From positions 8,001 through 72,000 of the forward strand of contig NZ_AHMM02000008.1 of assembly GCF_000243675.2 (NCBI RefSeq): 64,000 nt of DNA, in the 5' to 3' direction. A program made the translations under genes and the position numbers. Shown piece by piece: positions 46,366-57,312 of this stretch (the first letter of the stretch is position 1; every line of letters begins with the position of its first letter). The stretch is from Leptospira inadai serovar Lyme str. 10 (GTDB lineage Bacteria; Spirochaetota; Leptospiria; Leptospirales; Leptospiraceae). The notes beneath the pieces were generated by a model, which was not told where the DNA came from, searched no databases, and worked only from the letters and a program-made list of their open reading frames with translations.

Positions 46366-47862
46366 ATGGGGATTATGTTCTTTTCAGCCAAACTAGACGA
46401 AAGCGATAAACGGAGCAAAGCGTATCGATTTTACTTACTTCTGTTTCTTCTATTCATTTCAGGGTCTTTATCGGCCGCTTTTTCTTTGCGGGAAATCCCG
46501 GACTCGATCGGACCGGATGGAAGAAATATATCCCGGCAATTTTTCCAATTTTTGAAAGTAGCGGCTCTTAAAAACAAATACGACGGTAGGGCGGTTGAAT
46601 TTCACAAATATTTGGATCGATCCTTGGAAAGGTTCGAATTAAAAAATTTATATAATTCGGAGTTCATGCAAAAAGAAAATGGAACTCATTTTGTGACCTA
46701 TAAAGGAAGGTTCGCGCAAGACGGTTATCGAGTGAGCTTGGAGCCGATTCGGATGAAAGAGGTTCCCGTTGCCCAGTTCGGAGATTTTTCCGCAGAGTTC
46801 GCAATGAAGCACAACTCAAGTCCTAACTTTGGAGGGAATTCCTATTCGGGAAATTTGGATATCCTGACTCATCTCGGTCCGTTTACTCATAAGCATGGGA
46901 TCAATGCGATGGATTCCGGACTAAAGTTTTTGGATGGGCACAATCTAGGTGCTATCAACGCTCCTGCCACCGGATTCTTTCGAAAGATAAAAGATCCCGA
47001 AGCGAGGAAGGCCCTGGACGATTTTGCGGCTTCTTTCCCGGCACTTGCAAAATTTATGAACTACTATTTCGGTTTAAATTCTCTCGTCAAGGTCGGTAAA
47101 GACGGAAAAATCCACGGACTCACGGAGTTTTCCTTCGAAGGAAATATCGAACAAACACTGACGCACGATTTCACGGATCTGGGGGAATATTTAGACGATA
47201 TTAAATATTTAGGATGGATTAAGGCGAAGCTTACTAATCTCCAAGGCAAAACTCTATTCGAATTTGCCATCGAATCCAAGAAGGCCGAGATGAAAATGCG
47301 CTTCTTCACTAAGGATGGAAAAGTTATTCCTTTCGATAATAAGGGTAATTTTTATCCTCAGGATTCTTTCTCTTTGGCCTCTCTAACCGAATTTCCGTTT
47401 CTTGTCAAGGCTTCCCTCGAGGCGAATTTATACGGCCTTTTATTAGAGAACGATGATATTCAACTCTTGGGAAGGTTTTCCAATACCGCGAATTCGGGCG
47501 TGCTGAATCTAAAGCTAACCAAGATAGAAAAATTCGAAGTTAGCGGGGCATTCGCTTATCTGGCTCCGAGCTGGGCGATCAATCTTTTCATTCCGGGAAA
47601 TTTGCAATCCATCATTCATGAGTTTACCGAGACGTTGGTAAAGGCTAACGGAGGGAAGGGATCTTACTTTGTGCTGCGATGGGATCGGGAAAATTCCAGA
47701 ACGCTAATGAGAACTCATATCGAAAGCGAGTTTCTGGATAATTTCTTTATTCGCTTCGGCTTGAAAATTTGGAACCATAAAGTTCTCCCGGACGAAGACG
47801 CCCGCGACGATATCCGAAAGGTTTTCGGAAAAATAATGGATTTAGTCATTCTGTCGATTTGA
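46366..47862 (+). CDS. Exported protein of unknown function
   Basis: A 498-residue protein with an N-terminal membrane/signal segment (FYLLLFLLFISGSLSAAFS) and no known domain. The body is mixed alpha/beta with repeated aromatic-charged strands (SLVKVGKDGKIHGLTEFSFEG, TKIEKFEVSGAFAYLAPSWA), which could form a beta-rich periplasmic or outer-membrane structure. A His-containing stretch (GPFTHKHGINAMDSG) stands out. Two starts are possible: ATG 46366, with AAGGAG only two bases before it, and ATG 46375, eleven bases away. It is followed by a good terminator, so it is probably a single-gene unit. The function is unknown. Confidence 0.7.
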   Translation: MGIMFFSAKLDESDKRSKAYRFYLLLFLLFISGSLSAAFSLREIPDSIGPDGRNISRQFFQFLKVAALKNKYDGRAVEFHKYLDRSLERFELKNLYNSEFMQKENGTHFVTYKGRFAQDGYRVSLEPIRMKEVPVAQFGDFSAEFAMKHNSSPNFGGNSYSGNLDILTHLGPFTHKHGINAMDSGLKFLDGHNLGAINAPATGFFRKIKDPEARKALDDFAASFPALAKFMNYYFGLNSLVKVGKDGKIHGLTEFSFEGNIEQTLTHDFTDLGEYLDDIKYLGWIKAKLTNLQGKTLFEFAIESKKAEMKMRFFTKDGKVIPFDNKGNFYPQDSFSLASLTEFPFLVKASLEANLYGLLLENDDIQLLGRFSNTANSGVLNLKLTKIEKFEVSGAFAYLAPSWAINLFIPGNLQSIIHEFTETLVKANGGKGSYFVLRWDRENSRTLMRTHIESEFLDNFFIRFGLKIWNHKVLPDEDARDDIRKVFGKIMDLVILSI

Positions 47863-47944
47863 AATTCCGAAAGGTCCGACAAAGATCGCGTCGTGCTTCT
47901 CTCGGTCGTTTATCGTCGATTTCGAAAATAGGCTTTAAAGTGCG

Positions 47945-47990
47945 GGCATCTCTTTCTTAGATCGGAGGAGATGCCGTTCTTTTCCTTTCT
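47945..47990 (+). terminator. Rho-independent terminator after the 46366 gene
   Basis: GGCATCTC (47945-47952) pairs with GAGATGCC (47968-47975), followed by GTTCTTTTCCTTTCTTT. Confidence 0.65.
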
Positions 47991-49487
47991 TTATAATCCT
48001 AGTCCTGCAAAGCCGCCGCAAGCAGTGTATAAATTCCGCGATAGACCGTACGATTGATCCGAAGTTACCTGTCCGAGATTTCTTTCCACCGTATTATTGA
48101 CCAAATTCGTCGAGACGCAGGAGCCGCCGTTATCGCTGCATTCTACGTTAGCCGGCATCGACCCCGTCGCAAAATTGGTGAGCCAGGTGGTAAAGTCGCT
48201 ACCTCCGCTCGAAAGCGTGAACATCGTATCGGAAGTGGTGATCGTATGAACGTCGCCTGGACCTAAATAGTAACGATAATTCGTTCTGGCCGCGGCAACC
48301 GTTTTCATTTTTGAAATGGCCTGTTTTGACCAATCGCAGGTCGTAAAGTCGGCCGAGCTAGAGGAAGTTCCGTCGGAAATGGACGTCCCGTCGCTGTCTC
48401 CGAATATCGCGGAGTAGGTTCTTCCCACGTCGTACGGATCCGCCGTTGTCGAATCCGAATAAGTGAGAGCGGCGCCGACTCCGTTGATTCGATTAATCTG
48501 GCTCATTACGTAATAGAAGAAGCGTTGGTTCGAATCGAAGATCGCCGCGTACTGCGCCAATCTATCGCCGCTATAAAACGCGGCGACTTTGGTAAAGTAG
48601 TCGTTCATCGATGCGTTGTTTGCCGCGTTCGAAGTATAGTCGGATTGAATTCCCGTAACCCAGGTCGGTAGATTCTGAGCGGCCTCCACTCCCCATTTAG
48701 AGGCCAGTTTAGGGAAGAAGGCGCCCGGCGTTCCCGACGCAGGCACGATCCCGTTGGACGCGTCGGATAGCATACTGACTTGCGCGCTCGCGTTGATTCC
48801 TTTGATCGTTTCTCGAACAACAGGATAATTTAATATAGCTCCGTAGCCGCCCGCACTTTGTCCCGTGACGAATACGGTTCGGACGTTCGTATAGTTTTGC
48901 TGGATGTACTTCAATACGGAAAGCACATTGTCGTAACCGTAATGATTGATGGTGGTATTGGTGCCGGTTAACGGATTCACATAGACAGTGTTTGCGTGGC
49001 CGATATGCAAGTCGCCGGTGCAATAGGGAATAAACACCACGTCGTAATTTTTAAACGGATTTGCCGCAGCAGTCTCATTCATAATTCCGCGAAACGCGAA
49101 TTTTACGAACAAGTCCGGAACGGCATTCAACTGATTGAAATAGGTGGTCGTATTATTCCCGAAGCAATTGGATCCGTCCCAACAGGCTCCTCCGCCCATG
49201 AAATTGATTAAGAGCTTCGTATTATTATCTACGATTTTTTTGCGAAAGAAATCGAAAGTCGTGTTTCCCGGTACTCCCGAACAGGACGGGCTATATGCAC
49301 GGTTGGTGTAACTTGCTCCCGCGATCGTGATCGTCCCTGCGGTCGGAGTGATTTTTTCGTACGGGTTATAAAGTGCGACTGCTAAAGCCAGCTCTACGAT
49401 CTCCTTGTTTTTATCGTTTTTCGTTTTGCAACTTGCTACCGTTAGACAAATTGCCAATGCCCCGATGATGATTCTATCTATTTTCAT
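47991..49487 (-). CDS. Pectinacetylesterase/Notum-family lipoprotein
   Basis: A 498-residue predicted lipoprotein (LAICLTVASC lipobox). The mature protein matches the pectinacetylesterase family that also includes the animal Wnt-deacylase Notum. The oxyanion region is FMGGGACWDGSNCFG, the nucleophile elbow is TGQSAGGYGA, and a catalytic His candidate lies in GPGDVHTITTSD. Many Cys residues (GGACWDGSNC, TTCDWS, NVECSDNGGSC) suggest disulfides in a periplasmic or surface location. It removes O-acyl groups from some envelope or host polymer; the substrate is unknown. After the Cys comes a Lys/Asn tether and the short hydrophobic VELALAVALYN, as in other lipoproteins here. Confidence 0.82.
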   Translation of the reverse strand: MKIDRIIIGALAICLTVASCKTKNDKNKEIVELALAVALYNPYEKITPTAGTITIAGASYTNRAYSPSCSGVPGNTTFDFFRKKIVDNNTKLLINFMGGGACWDGSNCFGNNTTTYFNQLNAVPDLFVKFAFRGIMNETAAANPFKNYDVVFIPYCTGDLHIGHANTVYVNPLTGTNTTINHYGYDNVLSVLKYIQQNYTNVRTVFVTGQSAGGYGAILNYPVVRETIKGINASAQVSMLSDASNGIVPASGTPGAFFPKLASKWGVEAAQNLPTWVTGIQSDYTSNAANNASMNDYFTKVAAFYSGDRLAQYAAIFDSNQRFFYYVMSQINRINGVGAALTYSDSTTADPYDVGRTYSAIFGDSDGTSISDGTSSSSADFTTCDWSKQAISKMKTVAAARTNYRYYLGPGDVHTITTSDTMFTLSSGGSDFTTWLTNFATGSMPANVECSDNGGSCVSTNLVNNTVERNLGQVTSDQSYGLSRNLYTACGGFAGLGL

Positions 49488-49647
49488 GAGAGTAAACTCT
49501 TCCTACTCGTAATCTAATTATCTTTTTTAGAATTTAATCTAGACTTTTTATTTATTCGCTTTGCATAAGAGACTTATTTATGTTCTTCCAAGAGTATAAA
49601 AAAGTCAATCCGTTCCTTATGACGGGCTATGATATATAGCGATTGTT

Positions 49648-49680
49648 ATAAAAAATGAATCCCGGGTCGATCAGGGTTTC
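49648..49680 (-). terminator. Likely terminator overlapping the stop of the MDR gene
   Basis: On the minus strand GAAACCC and GGGATTC can pair (one mismatch) around the TGA stop, followed by ATTTTTTATAA. Confidence 0.45.
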
Positions 49681-50609
49681 AGAATTATTTTTCCCCTCGT
49701 GTGCAATTGCGAAATTCTTTCCTGAGCGAGTCCCGCGTTCTCCAGCGTAAAGATTTCACTTATATGTACCTTGAGTCTTCCTAAATCTGCCCATCTGGCA
49801 AGATCCGATAATTGTTTGGAATTAGGTTCTACGAAAACATAGGAAGTCTGAAAATTTCCGTTGGTAGGAAAATCATTAACGATGATGGAAACGAGATTGC
49901 CTCCGGGTTTAACGCAACCCAAACCTTGGGCGAATGTCTCGGCTCCCACGAAATCTAGAACGAGATCGGCTCCTTCCGGATGCGATCGGAGGAATGCGCT
50001 TCTAAAATCTGCGATAGAGTAATCGATAAATTCGTCCGCGCCGAGAGAGCGTAGATATTGTTCGTTTCTTCCGCTCGCTACTGCGACGGTATTGGCACCC
50101 GCGTTTTTTGCGAGCTGTAAGGCAAAGGATCCGACTCCACCGCTGGCGCCTAAAATCAGGACCAGGTCATTCTCGGAACAATCCGCCGCCTGAAATAAAC
50201 ATTGGAAGGCGGTCATTCCCGCTAGAGGAACTCCCGCCGCTTCTTCGTGAGTTAAAGATCGAGGCTTACGGGCTAAGTACGTTTCGGGAAGACTGATCAA
50301 CTCCGCATACGATCCCATTTGAATCCAAGGTCTTCGGCAAAACGAAAATACCTCGTCGCCTATTTCGAACTCTCTGGCAGAATAGCCCCTGCCGATCACG
50401 ATTCCCGAAAACTCCCATCCGGGAATAATCGGAAGAATATTCGGCATACGCGATTGAAATCTTCCTTCGCGAATCTTCCAATCGGAAGGATTCACTCCGG
50501 AAGCGATAATTTTAACCAGCACTTCCCCTTCCGCGGGGACCGGATCAGGAAGGTCCAAGTGCTGTAGAACCTCCGGTCCTCCAAAATTTCGAAATTGGAT
50601 CGCTTTCAT
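49671..50609 (-). CDS. Zinc-free MDR oxidoreductase (quinone-oxidoreductase type)
   Basis: A 312-residue medium-chain reductase without zinc sites. It begins [20 protein letters not shown], the usual quinone-oxidoreductase start, and has [12 protein letters not shown], the NADPH site [21 protein letters not shown], and a [16 protein letters not shown] block. It probably reduces quinones or enones with NADPH, an anti-electrophile role. It is divergent from lon, with about 100 bases between the starts, so a shared stress-responsive control region is possible. Confidence 0.86.
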   Translation of the reverse strand: MKAIQFRNFGGPEVLQHLDLPDPVPAEGEVLVKIIASGVNPSDWKIREGRFQSRMPNILPIIPGWEFSGIVIGRGYSAREFEIGDEVFSFCRRPWIQMGSYAELISLPETYLARKPRSLTHEEAAGVPLAGMTAFQCLFQAADCSENDLVLILGASGGVGSFALQLAKNAGANTVAVASGRNEQYLRSLGADEFIDYSIADFRSAFLRSHPEGADLVLDFVGAETFAQGLGCVKPGGNLVSIIVNDFPTNGNFQTSYVFVEPNSKQLSDLARWADLGRLKVHISEIFTLENAGLAQERISQLHTRGKIILKP

Positions 50610-50716
50610 ACTATTTTCTTAGACTAAAAGAATGGTTTAAGAATCTTGCACGCTGTGAGATTCTGGACAAGGCCGGAACGAACGAGTCGTCGCGCCGCCT
50701 AAAAAAAGGAGATAAC

Positions 50717-53167
50717 TTGGAACCGATCGACGAATTGAATGAATTGGAAAGCCATATTGTTCCGGTAGATGCGATTTTACCTCCCGAACTTTTTCTGATT
50801 CCGATTAAATCCCGTCCAGTCTTTCCCGGAATCATCACCCCATTAATCGTTCCAGGCGGAAAGTTCAGCAAAGCCGTCGAAAATTCCCTAAGGGGGAACT
50901 CCTTCATAGGATTGGTTCTACTGATAGACGAGGAGCACGAAAAAAATACCGAAGAAAATATTTATGCCTACGGAGTCGTGGCTAAGATCCTGAAAAAAGT
51001 AAACCTTCCCGACGACGCAATTAATATCCTGATCAATACGGTACGAAGATTTAAAGTGGAGTCCTTCGTTTCCACCGAACCGCTTCTCGTCGCGAAGGTC
51101 TCCTATCCCGAAGAGGACCCGGGAGCTCCGAAAAATACGATCAAGGCCATGATGCGGACACTCCTGGTAATGACCCGAGAATTGGCTCAGAACAATCCCC
51201 TTTTTACGGAAGAGATGAAACTTACGATGCTGAACGTCAACGAGCCGGGAAAAATGGCCGACTTTGTATGCAGTATTTTGAATATAGAAAAAGCGGATTA
51301 CCAATCCGTTATCGAAGCGATCAATCTAAAGGATCGGATCGAGAAAGTACTTCTGTTTTTGAGAAAAGAAATCGAGCTCGTCAGTTTGCAACGGGAAATC
51401 CAGGAAAATATCCAGGATAAGATCGATAAACAACAAAGACAATTTTTCCTAAGGGAACAACTAAAGGCGATCCAAACCGAATTAGGTCTTAAAGAGGATA
51501 AATACGAGAAGAAGTACGAGAAATTTCTGGAAAGATTAAAGGCGGTCCCTGCGGATCCGGAAGTGATCGAAGAAGTCGAACGGGAAATGGAAAAGTTTCT
51601 CTACACCGATCAGAATACGGCCGACTATAACGTAATTAGAAATTACTTGGATATTTTGGAGAGCCTTCCCTGGGAGCCGGCTCCTATGCGAGAGATCGAC
51701 CTTGAAAAAGCCCGAAAGACGCTGGATAAGGATCATTATAAATTGGACGACGTCAAGGAACGTATATTAGAATTTCTTGCAGTAAAAAAATTGAAACCGA
51801 CCGAGAGGGGATCCATACTCCTGTTCGTCGGCCCGCCGGGAGTCGGTAAAACATCCATTGCAAAATCGATCGCGGAAGCGATGGGTCGTAAATTCTTTCG
51901 CTTTTCCGTCGGTGGTATGAGGGACGAAGCGGAGATTAAGGGGCATCGTAGAACTTACATCGGGTCTATGCCCGGTAAAATCATCACTGCACTACGGATC
52001 ACGAAGGAAAAAGATTCCGTGATTCTCTTGGATGAAATCGATAAACTAGGAGTGGGCATGCAAGGGGACCCGGCTTCCGCATTATTGGAAGTATTGGATC
52101 CGGAGCAAAACAAGAACTTCCGGGATCATTATCTGGATCTTCCTTTCGATCTTTCCTCGGTCTTTTTTATAGCGACGGCCAATACGTTGGATAGCATCAG
52201 TCGAATTCTGCTGGATCGTATGGAAGTCATAAATCTCTCCGGTTATATCACCGACGAAAAGGTGCAGATCTTTACCAGACATCTTTGGAAGAAGGTATTG
52301 GTGAAGAATGGACTCGAACCGTACGCCATCCAAATGGACAAAACCGCGGTCGTGACGATGATCGACCACTATTCTCGCGAATCCGGAGTGCGAGGTTTGG
52401 AAAAACAAACGGATAAGCTGGCCAGAAAGATCGCTTTGCAAATCGTAAAAGGTCAAAAATATCCAAAAACGATTCATTCGGCGGATATCGAATCTTTATT
52501 AGGAGTTCCTAAATACGTAGACGATAGAATGACCAAGCCTACCGTTCCAGGCACCGCGTTGGGACTGGCCTGGACCTCGGTGGGAGGTGCGACATTATTG
52601 ATAGAAGCGGTATTCGTCAAAGGTAAAGGCGGTATCATGCTGACGGGTATGATCGGAAAATCGATGGAGGAATCTTCCAATATCGCCTTAAGCTTCATTA
52701 AGAATTTCTTAGGTTCCGAAGATCTCTTTACGGATAAAACGATTCACTTGCATGTTCCTGACGGAGCTACCCCTAAGGACGGTCCGAGTGCGGGTATCAC
52801 GATGGCTACCGCTATCTTATCTCTTGCGATAGGAAAAAGAATTAAACTAGGATTCGGTATGACGGGAGAACTTACGTTAACCGGAGAAGTTTTAGCGATC
52901 GGAGGGCTGCGGGAAAAAGTCGTGGCTGCAAAGAGAGTCGGAGTGCATCGAATTATTTTTCCGAAAGACAATCAACCGCAATTGGATGAAATCCCGGATT
53001 ATGTGAAGAAAGGGATGGAGTTCTTTCCCGTTTCGAAATTCGAGGACGTGGAGAAGTTAGTGTTTGATCCGAAAGTTTTAGCTCCTTATATGAACTCGAA
53101 AACGGTCGCCGCAAAGAAAACGAAAAAAAGTAAGCCGGTATCGGTAGTAAAACGAAACCGCAAGTAA
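50717..53167 (+). CDS. lon: ATP-dependent protease Lon (LonA type)
   Basis: The hexameric AAA+ protease that degrades damaged and regulatory proteins in the cytoplasm. This 816-residue protein has an N-terminal substrate domain ([12 protein letters not shown]), a coiled coil ([20 protein letters not shown]), Walker A GPPGVGKT (about residues 372-379), Walker [11 protein letters not shown], and a protease domain with Ser691 in PKDGPSAG and Lys734 in GGLREK. The 43-residue Ser-Lys spacing equals that of E. coli Lon (679/722). A Lys-rich tail ([10 protein letters not shown]) extends beyond the usual end. TTG 50717 is the start, with a strong AAAGGAGA seven bases upstream and no nearby ATG. Confidence 0.96.
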   Translation: MEPIDELNELESHIVPVDAILPPELFLIPIKSRPVFPGIITPLIVPGGKFSKAVENSLRGNSFIGLVLLIDEEHEKNTEENIYAYGVVAKILKKVNLPDDAINILINTVRRFKVESFVSTEPLLVAKVSYPEEDPGAPKNTIKAMMRTLLVMTRELAQNNPLFTEEMKLTMLNVNEPGKMADFVCSILNIEKADYQSVIEAINLKDRIEKVLLFLRKEIELVSLQREIQENIQDKIDKQQRQFFLREQLKAIQTELGLKEDKYEKKYEKFLERLKAVPADPEVIEEVEREMEKFLYTDQNTADYNVIRNYLDILESLPWEPAPMREIDLEKARKTLDKDHYKLDDVKERILEFLAVKKLKPTERGSILLFVGPPGVGKTSIAKSIAEAMGRKFFRFSVGGMRDEAEIKGHRRTYIGSMPGKIITALRITKEKDSVILLDEIDKLGVGMQGDPASALLEVLDPEQNKNFRDHYLDLPFDLSSVFFIATANTLDSISRILLDRMEVINLSGYITDEKVQIFTRHLWKKVLVKNGLEPYAIQMDKTAVVTMIDHYSRESGVRGLEKQTDKLARKIALQIVKGQKYPKTIHSADIESLLGVPKYVDDRMTKPTVPGTALGLAWTSVGGATLLIEAVFVKGKGGIMLTGMIGKSMEESSNIALSFIKNFLGSEDLFTDKTIHLHVPDGATPKDGPSAGITMATAILSLAIGKRIKLGFGMTGELTLTGEVLAIGGLREKVVAAKRVGVHRIIFPKDNQPQLDEIPDYVKKGMEFFPVSKFEDVEKLVFDPKVLAPYMNSKTVAAKKTKKSKPVSVVKRNRK

Positions 53168-53227
53168 TGCAGTCTCAAAAGAATTGCTTTTTCCGCTATG
53201 GATCTAAAGCTGTTCGAAGGAGATCAC

Positions 53228-54343
53228 ATGGGCGTACCATTTATCGACATAAAGCGTTTTGAACCGGGGCTTCTTGATTCTTGGGAAGAAAAAGTCAAGA
53301 CTCTCAGTAAAACCGCTTCTTTTATCGGTGGGGATGAAGTCTCGACCTTGGAAAAAAATTTAGCCGCGGCAACCGGAACAAAATTCTCCGTCGCATGCGC
53401 AAACGGAACGGACGCGTTGCAGTTGGCTTTGCGTGCGCTTGGGGTCGGAAAGGGAGATACTGTCCTCATTCCCGATTCTACGTTTTGGGCCACTTTCGAA
53501 GCCGTCGTCAATGTGGGTGCGAATCCCGCGACCGTTGATACGAATCCTGTCGATCTTCAAATGGATTTTGAAGAATTCAAAAAAGCCCTGGAAGAAGTAA
53601 AACCGAAAGCCGCGATCATCGTTCATCTTTACGGTTGGGGGAGCTCCCGCTTGGAGGATTTCCGGACGCTCTGCAAATCCAAAGGAATCCCTCTACTGGA
53701 AGACGGGGCTCAATGCTTCGGAGTTCGATACAAAGGGGGACCGATATACAAGGACGCCGTAATTAGTACGACATCTTTTTATCCTGCAAAAGTTTTGGGA
53801 GGCGCGGGGGATGGCGGAGCCGTCTTTACGAATAGCGAGGAACTCGGCGCAAAAGTTCGGATGTTGGCGAATCATGGAAGGACCTCGCATTACGGTTACG
53901 GCGACGTCGGTTGGAACTCACGCATGGATACTTTGCAGGCGGGTTTTCTGAATTTGAGCCTACCGTTCTTGGAGTCCCGCATCGAATCTAGGAGAAAGGC
54001 CGCGGATAAATATTACGAGGTCTTACCGGGATTAGGCGTAAACGTCATCCATCCTCCGAAGGACTTCTTTGAAAACGGTTATTGTAATGTGACTTTGTTC
54101 GATCCGTCCGAACGACCTAAAATTCAGGAAGTCTTAAAAACGAAAGGAATCGGTTTCGGAAATATTTATCCGGGCGCTATGAGTGATCAGGAAGGCGCTA
54201 AGCCGTATATTAAAGGCAGATTCGGAAAAGAGCATAGAACGGGGCGAATCTGCTCTTCCGTTCTGAATTTCCCTCTATTTCCGTATATGACCGATTCGGA
54301 ACTAGAGGAAGTTTTTTCGGCGATCGGAGAATACAAAAAATAG
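53228..54343 (+). CDS. DegT/DnrJ/EryC1/StrS family PLP aminotransferase
   Basis: A sugar-nucleotide aminotransferase of 371 residues. It starts [17 protein letters not shown] contacts include [15 protein letters not shown], the Asp of LEDGAQCFG, and the Schiff-base Lys (K188) in [15 protein letters not shown]. Members aminate 3- or 4-keto sugars for lipopolysaccharide or other glycans; no companion sugar-nucleotide genes are adjacent. ATG 53228 has an AAGGAGAT directly upstream; the frame also contains an ATG ten codons earlier, which is less likely. It lies 60 bases after lon, on the same strand, and is followed by a strong terminator, so partial co-transcription with lon is possible. Confidence 0.9.
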   Translation: MGVPFIDIKRFEPGLLDSWEEKVKTLSKTASFIGGDEVSTLEKNLAAATGTKFSVACANGTDALQLALRALGVGKGDTVLIPDSTFWATFEAVVNVGANPATVDTNPVDLQMDFEEFKKALEEVKPKAAIIVHLYGWGSSRLEDFRTLCKSKGIPLLEDGAQCFGVRYKGGPIYKDAVISTTSFYPAKVLGGAGDGGAVFTNSEELGAKVRMLANHGRTSHYGYGDVGWNSRMDTLQAGFLNLSLPFLESRIESRRKAADKYYEVLPGLGVNVIHPPKDFFENGYCNVTLFDPSERPKIQEVLKTKGIGFGNIYPGAMSDQEGAKPYIKGRFGKEHRTGRICSSVLNFPLFPYMTDSELEEVFSAIGEYKK

Positions 54344-54392
54344 ATAATATCGATTCCGATATATCGATTTTATATCTTAATTTCCAAGATCG

Positions 54393-54429
54393 ACCGCTAA
54401 GATCCCCGATAAGGGCTTAGCGGTTTTTT
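54393..54429 (+). terminator. Rho-independent terminator after the DegT-family gene
   Basis: A nine-base stem ACCGCTAAG/CTTAGCGGT (54393-54401 and 54416-54424) with inner CCC/GGG symmetry, followed by TTTTTTATTA. Confidence 0.85.
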
Positions 54430-54465
54430 ATTACCCGAACGGAATCCGATTTTAGATTCATTCTT

Positions 54466-54480
54466 TTGACATATTGTCAA
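54466..54480. promoter_or_regulatory. Perfect 15-bp palindrome overlapping a -35-like box
   Basis: TTGACATATTGTCAA. The left half is a consensus -35 box; TAAGTT lies 17 bases further on. Located 130 bases before the hybrid kinase start. Confidence 0.45.
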
Positions 54481-54609
54481 TAAATTTTTAAGTTCAAAAG
54501 GATGCGAAAGCGTCGTCGATACCCATTAAAATTCTTGAAAATAACCGAAGCGTATATTAATTTATTTTAACGAGTCATCGCTCTTGTACTATATTGCTGG
54601 AGATTCCAT

Positions 54610-57075
54610 TTGCACTCGAATCCTGATTTTAGACTTCTCTTTGAATCCATCCCCGGTTTATTTTTGGTATTGGATCCGAAACTCTGTATAGTCGGGGTCA
54701 GCAACGCGTACCTTGCCGCGACCAAGACCGAACGAGAGGCGATCTTAGGTCGCGGTATATTCGAAGTGTTTCCCGATAATCCGTCCGATCCGACCGCTAC
54801 GGGCGTAAGTAATCTACATGATTCGTTGAAAAGGGTATTGGAGGACAAGGCTCCGAATTCCATGGCGGTTCAAAAATACGATATTCAACGTCCCGAATCG
54901 GAAGGTGGAGGTTTCGAAGAGAAATACTGGAGTCCCGTTAATTCGCCGGTTTTGGATCCCTCCGGAAATCTGATCTATATCATTCATCGAGTCGAGGACG
55001 TGACCGAATTCGTTAAGCTTAAGGACTTAGGAAATCAACAAAACCGATTAGCCGAGGAATTATTGTCCCGAACGGCTTCGATGGAATCGGAAATTTATCT
55101 ACGGGCACAAGAAGTTCAAAAAGCGAACAAACAATTGCTACACTTTAACGAGGAGCTATCCCAAAGAGAAAAAGAACTCCAGCAATTATATAAACGATTA
55201 AACGAAATGAATCAGTTGAAATCCCAATTTTTTGCGAATGTAAGCCATGAATTGCGGACTCCGCTAACATTGATACTTGCGCCTATTCGAAAGTTATTGA
55301 GTAAGAACGACTTCCCGGACAAATATAGATCCGATTTGGAAGTCGTGGAAAGGAACGCGCAAACTTTATTAAAACACGTCAATGATTTGCTCGACGTGTC
55401 GAAAGTGGAAGCGGGTAAAATGAATCTCGAATATTCGGAAATCGATTTGTCGAAGTTGCTGCAAAGAATCGCATCTCATTTCGATTCGGTCGCCAAAGAA
55501 AAATCCATTTCCTATTTCGTAGAAGGTCCTAACATTCTATCGGCACAGGTCGATTCGGCAAAGGTCGAAAGAATCCTACTGAACCTTCTTTCCAACGCCT
55601 TCAAATTCGTACCGGTTGGCGGCAGGGTAAGCTGTCTATTAAATGCGAAGGAAGATTTTGCCAATATCATCGTTTCGGATAACGGGCCGGGAGTCCCGGA
55701 CTCGCTTCGCGATGCGATATTCGAGAGATTCCGCCAAGTGAACGAGGGAGACACTCGATCATTCGGAGGAACGGGGCTCGGGCTTTCGATCGTAAAAGAC
55801 TTCGTCGATTTGCATGGAGGAAGAATCTCGGTATCGGGACATTCCGGCGGAGGAGCTCTTTTTGAAGTTCGGATACCTCTAAAAGCCCCGACTTCCGCTT
55901 TCGTTTCGACGGATCAATATACCCCAATTTCGGAAGCTACCGTATTGGGAACGTTGCAGGAATTTAAGAATCTTTCGGAAACTAAAGGGACGGGAATCGT
56001 GAATCGAAATCTTCCCCGCGTTCTAGTCGTTGAAGACAATTCCGAAATGAGAGAATACATCTACGAAACTTTGAAAGGGGAGTTCAACGTGAATTTGGCC
56101 GTAAACGGGAAGGACGGGCTGGAGAAAGCCGTCCGATTTACACCGGACCTCATCGTTACCGATGTAATGATGCCTATTATGAGCGGAGAGCAAATGGTTC
56201 GCGAATTGCGCGCCATTCCCGATTTGACGAAAACTCCGATTCTTCTCGTAAGCGCCAAGACGGAGGACACTTTACGGATTCGTTTATTGCAGGAAGGAGG
56301 CCAGGATTATTTACTGAAACCCTTTGCGCCCGAAGAGTTGCTGGCGAGAGCGAGGAATTTTATCAGGTTGAAAAAATCGGTCGACGATTTAGAAATTCTG
56401 AATAAAGAACTGGAAGCGTTCAGTTTTTCAATTTCACACGATTTGCGCGCCCCCATTCGCGGTATCGAAGGAGTCGCTAGATTTGTTTTGGAGGATTATT
56501 CGAGCGTCTTGGATGCGGAAGGTTTGCGAATGGTAAACGTGATACTGTCCACCGCCGTGCATATGTCCAACCTCGTGGACGACTTGCTCTCCTTTCATAA
56601 AGTTACGAAATTAGAGGCTAAATTCCGGAACATTAATATGCTCGATTTGGTGCAGGAAGTTACAACGACCGTAAAAAATGCCTATCCGAATACGGAATAT
56701 AATTTAGTTATCGAAGAATTGCCCTCCGCCGTCGGAGACGTATCTATGATCCGTCAAGTCTGGGTAAATCTCATCTCGAACGCTTTTAAGTATACCTCTA
56801 AGAAAGAAAAACCTGAAATTCGAATCGGCTGTCGTCGAGGTTCGGAAGAGGATACCTATTTCGTAAAGGACAATGGCGCCGGATTCAATGATAAATACTC
56901 GAATAAGTTGTTCAAAGTATTCCAGCGTTTGCATTCGAATCGGGATTTCGATGGTACGGGTGTCGGGTTGGCCATCGTCGAGCGTATTATTCGTCGCCAC
57001 GGCGGAAAGGTTCGCGCCGAAGGTGCCGTCAATCAGGGTGCTACGTTTTACTTCACTCTTCCAAAGATTGTTTAA
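54610..57075 (+). CDS. Hybrid sensor kinase with two kinase modules around a receiver
   Basis: An 821-residue soluble signalling protein. Order: PAS (LFESIPGLFLVLDPKLCIVGV), coiled coil, HisKA with His213 in NVSHELRTPLTL and HATPase (NLLSNAFKFV, DNGPGVP, GTGLGLSI), receiver with phospho-acceptor Asp518 in LIVTDVMMPIMSGEQ, then a second HisKA with His610 in FSISHDLRAPIRGIEGVA and a second HATPase (NLISNAFKYTSKK, KVFQRLHSNRDFDGTGVGL). The second module is of the phytochrome-kinase type. A plausible route is kinase 1 to receiver, which then gates kinase 2. TTG start at 54610 with CTGGAGAT upstream. A possible operator palindrome lies at 54466. Confidence 0.9.
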   Translation: MHSNPDFRLLFESIPGLFLVLDPKLCIVGVSNAYLAATKTEREAILGRGIFEVFPDNPSDPTATGVSNLHDSLKRVLEDKAPNSMAVQKYDIQRPESEGGGFEEKYWSPVNSPVLDPSGNLIYIIHRVEDVTEFVKLKDLGNQQNRLAEELLSRTASMESEIYLRAQEVQKANKQLLHFNEELSQREKELQQLYKRLNEMNQLKSQFFANVSHELRTPLTLILAPIRKLLSKNDFPDKYRSDLEVVERNAQTLLKHVNDLLDVSKVEAGKMNLEYSEIDLSKLLQRIASHFDSVAKEKSISYFVEGPNILSAQVDSAKVERILLNLLSNAFKFVPVGGRVSCLLNAKEDFANIIVSDNGPGVPDSLRDAIFERFRQVNEGDTRSFGGTGLGLSIVKDFVDLHGGRISVSGHSGGGALFEVRIPLKAPTSAFVSTDQYTPISEATVLGTLQEFKNLSETKGTGIVNRNLPRVLVVEDNSEMREYIYETLKGEFNVNLAVNGKDGLEKAVRFTPDLIVTDVMMPIMSGEQMVRELRAIPDLTKTPILLVSAKTEDTLRIRLLQEGGQDYLLKPFAPEELLARARNFIRLKKSVDDLEILNKELEAFSFSISHDLRAPIRGIEGVARFVLEDYSSVLDAEGLRMVNVILSTAVHMSNLVDDLLSFHKVTKLEAKFRNINMLDLVQEVTTTVKNAYPNTEYNLVIEELPSAVGDVSMIRQVWVNLISNAFKYTSKKEKPEIRIGCRRGSEEDTYFVKDNGAGFNDKYSNKLFKVFQRLHSNRDFDGTGVGLAIVERIIRRHGGKVRAEGAVNQGATFYFTLPKIV

Positions 57076-57312
57076 AATTTCGGGAAATTTTAAAGTTTTT
57101 CGGCGTTTTAATAGGATAGTTTCTCTTTGGTTCCTGGCCTCTTTTTTCGTTTCACTTCTTAGAAATCGACCTTCGGTTATTTTTAAGGAATTTCGTAAAT
57201 TCCGATTCAATTTCTTCTTTCTAGACTGTTGAGTTCGGTAGAGGATGCAATCGGGTAAACGGAAATGTTAGACGAACAGAGAAATCGCTTTAATAATCCT
57301 CGGTCCAAGCGG

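Noticed and set aside
56704..57210. 168-codon minus-strand frame at the end of the hybrid kinase
   Set aside because: Mostly antisense to the second HATPase domain.
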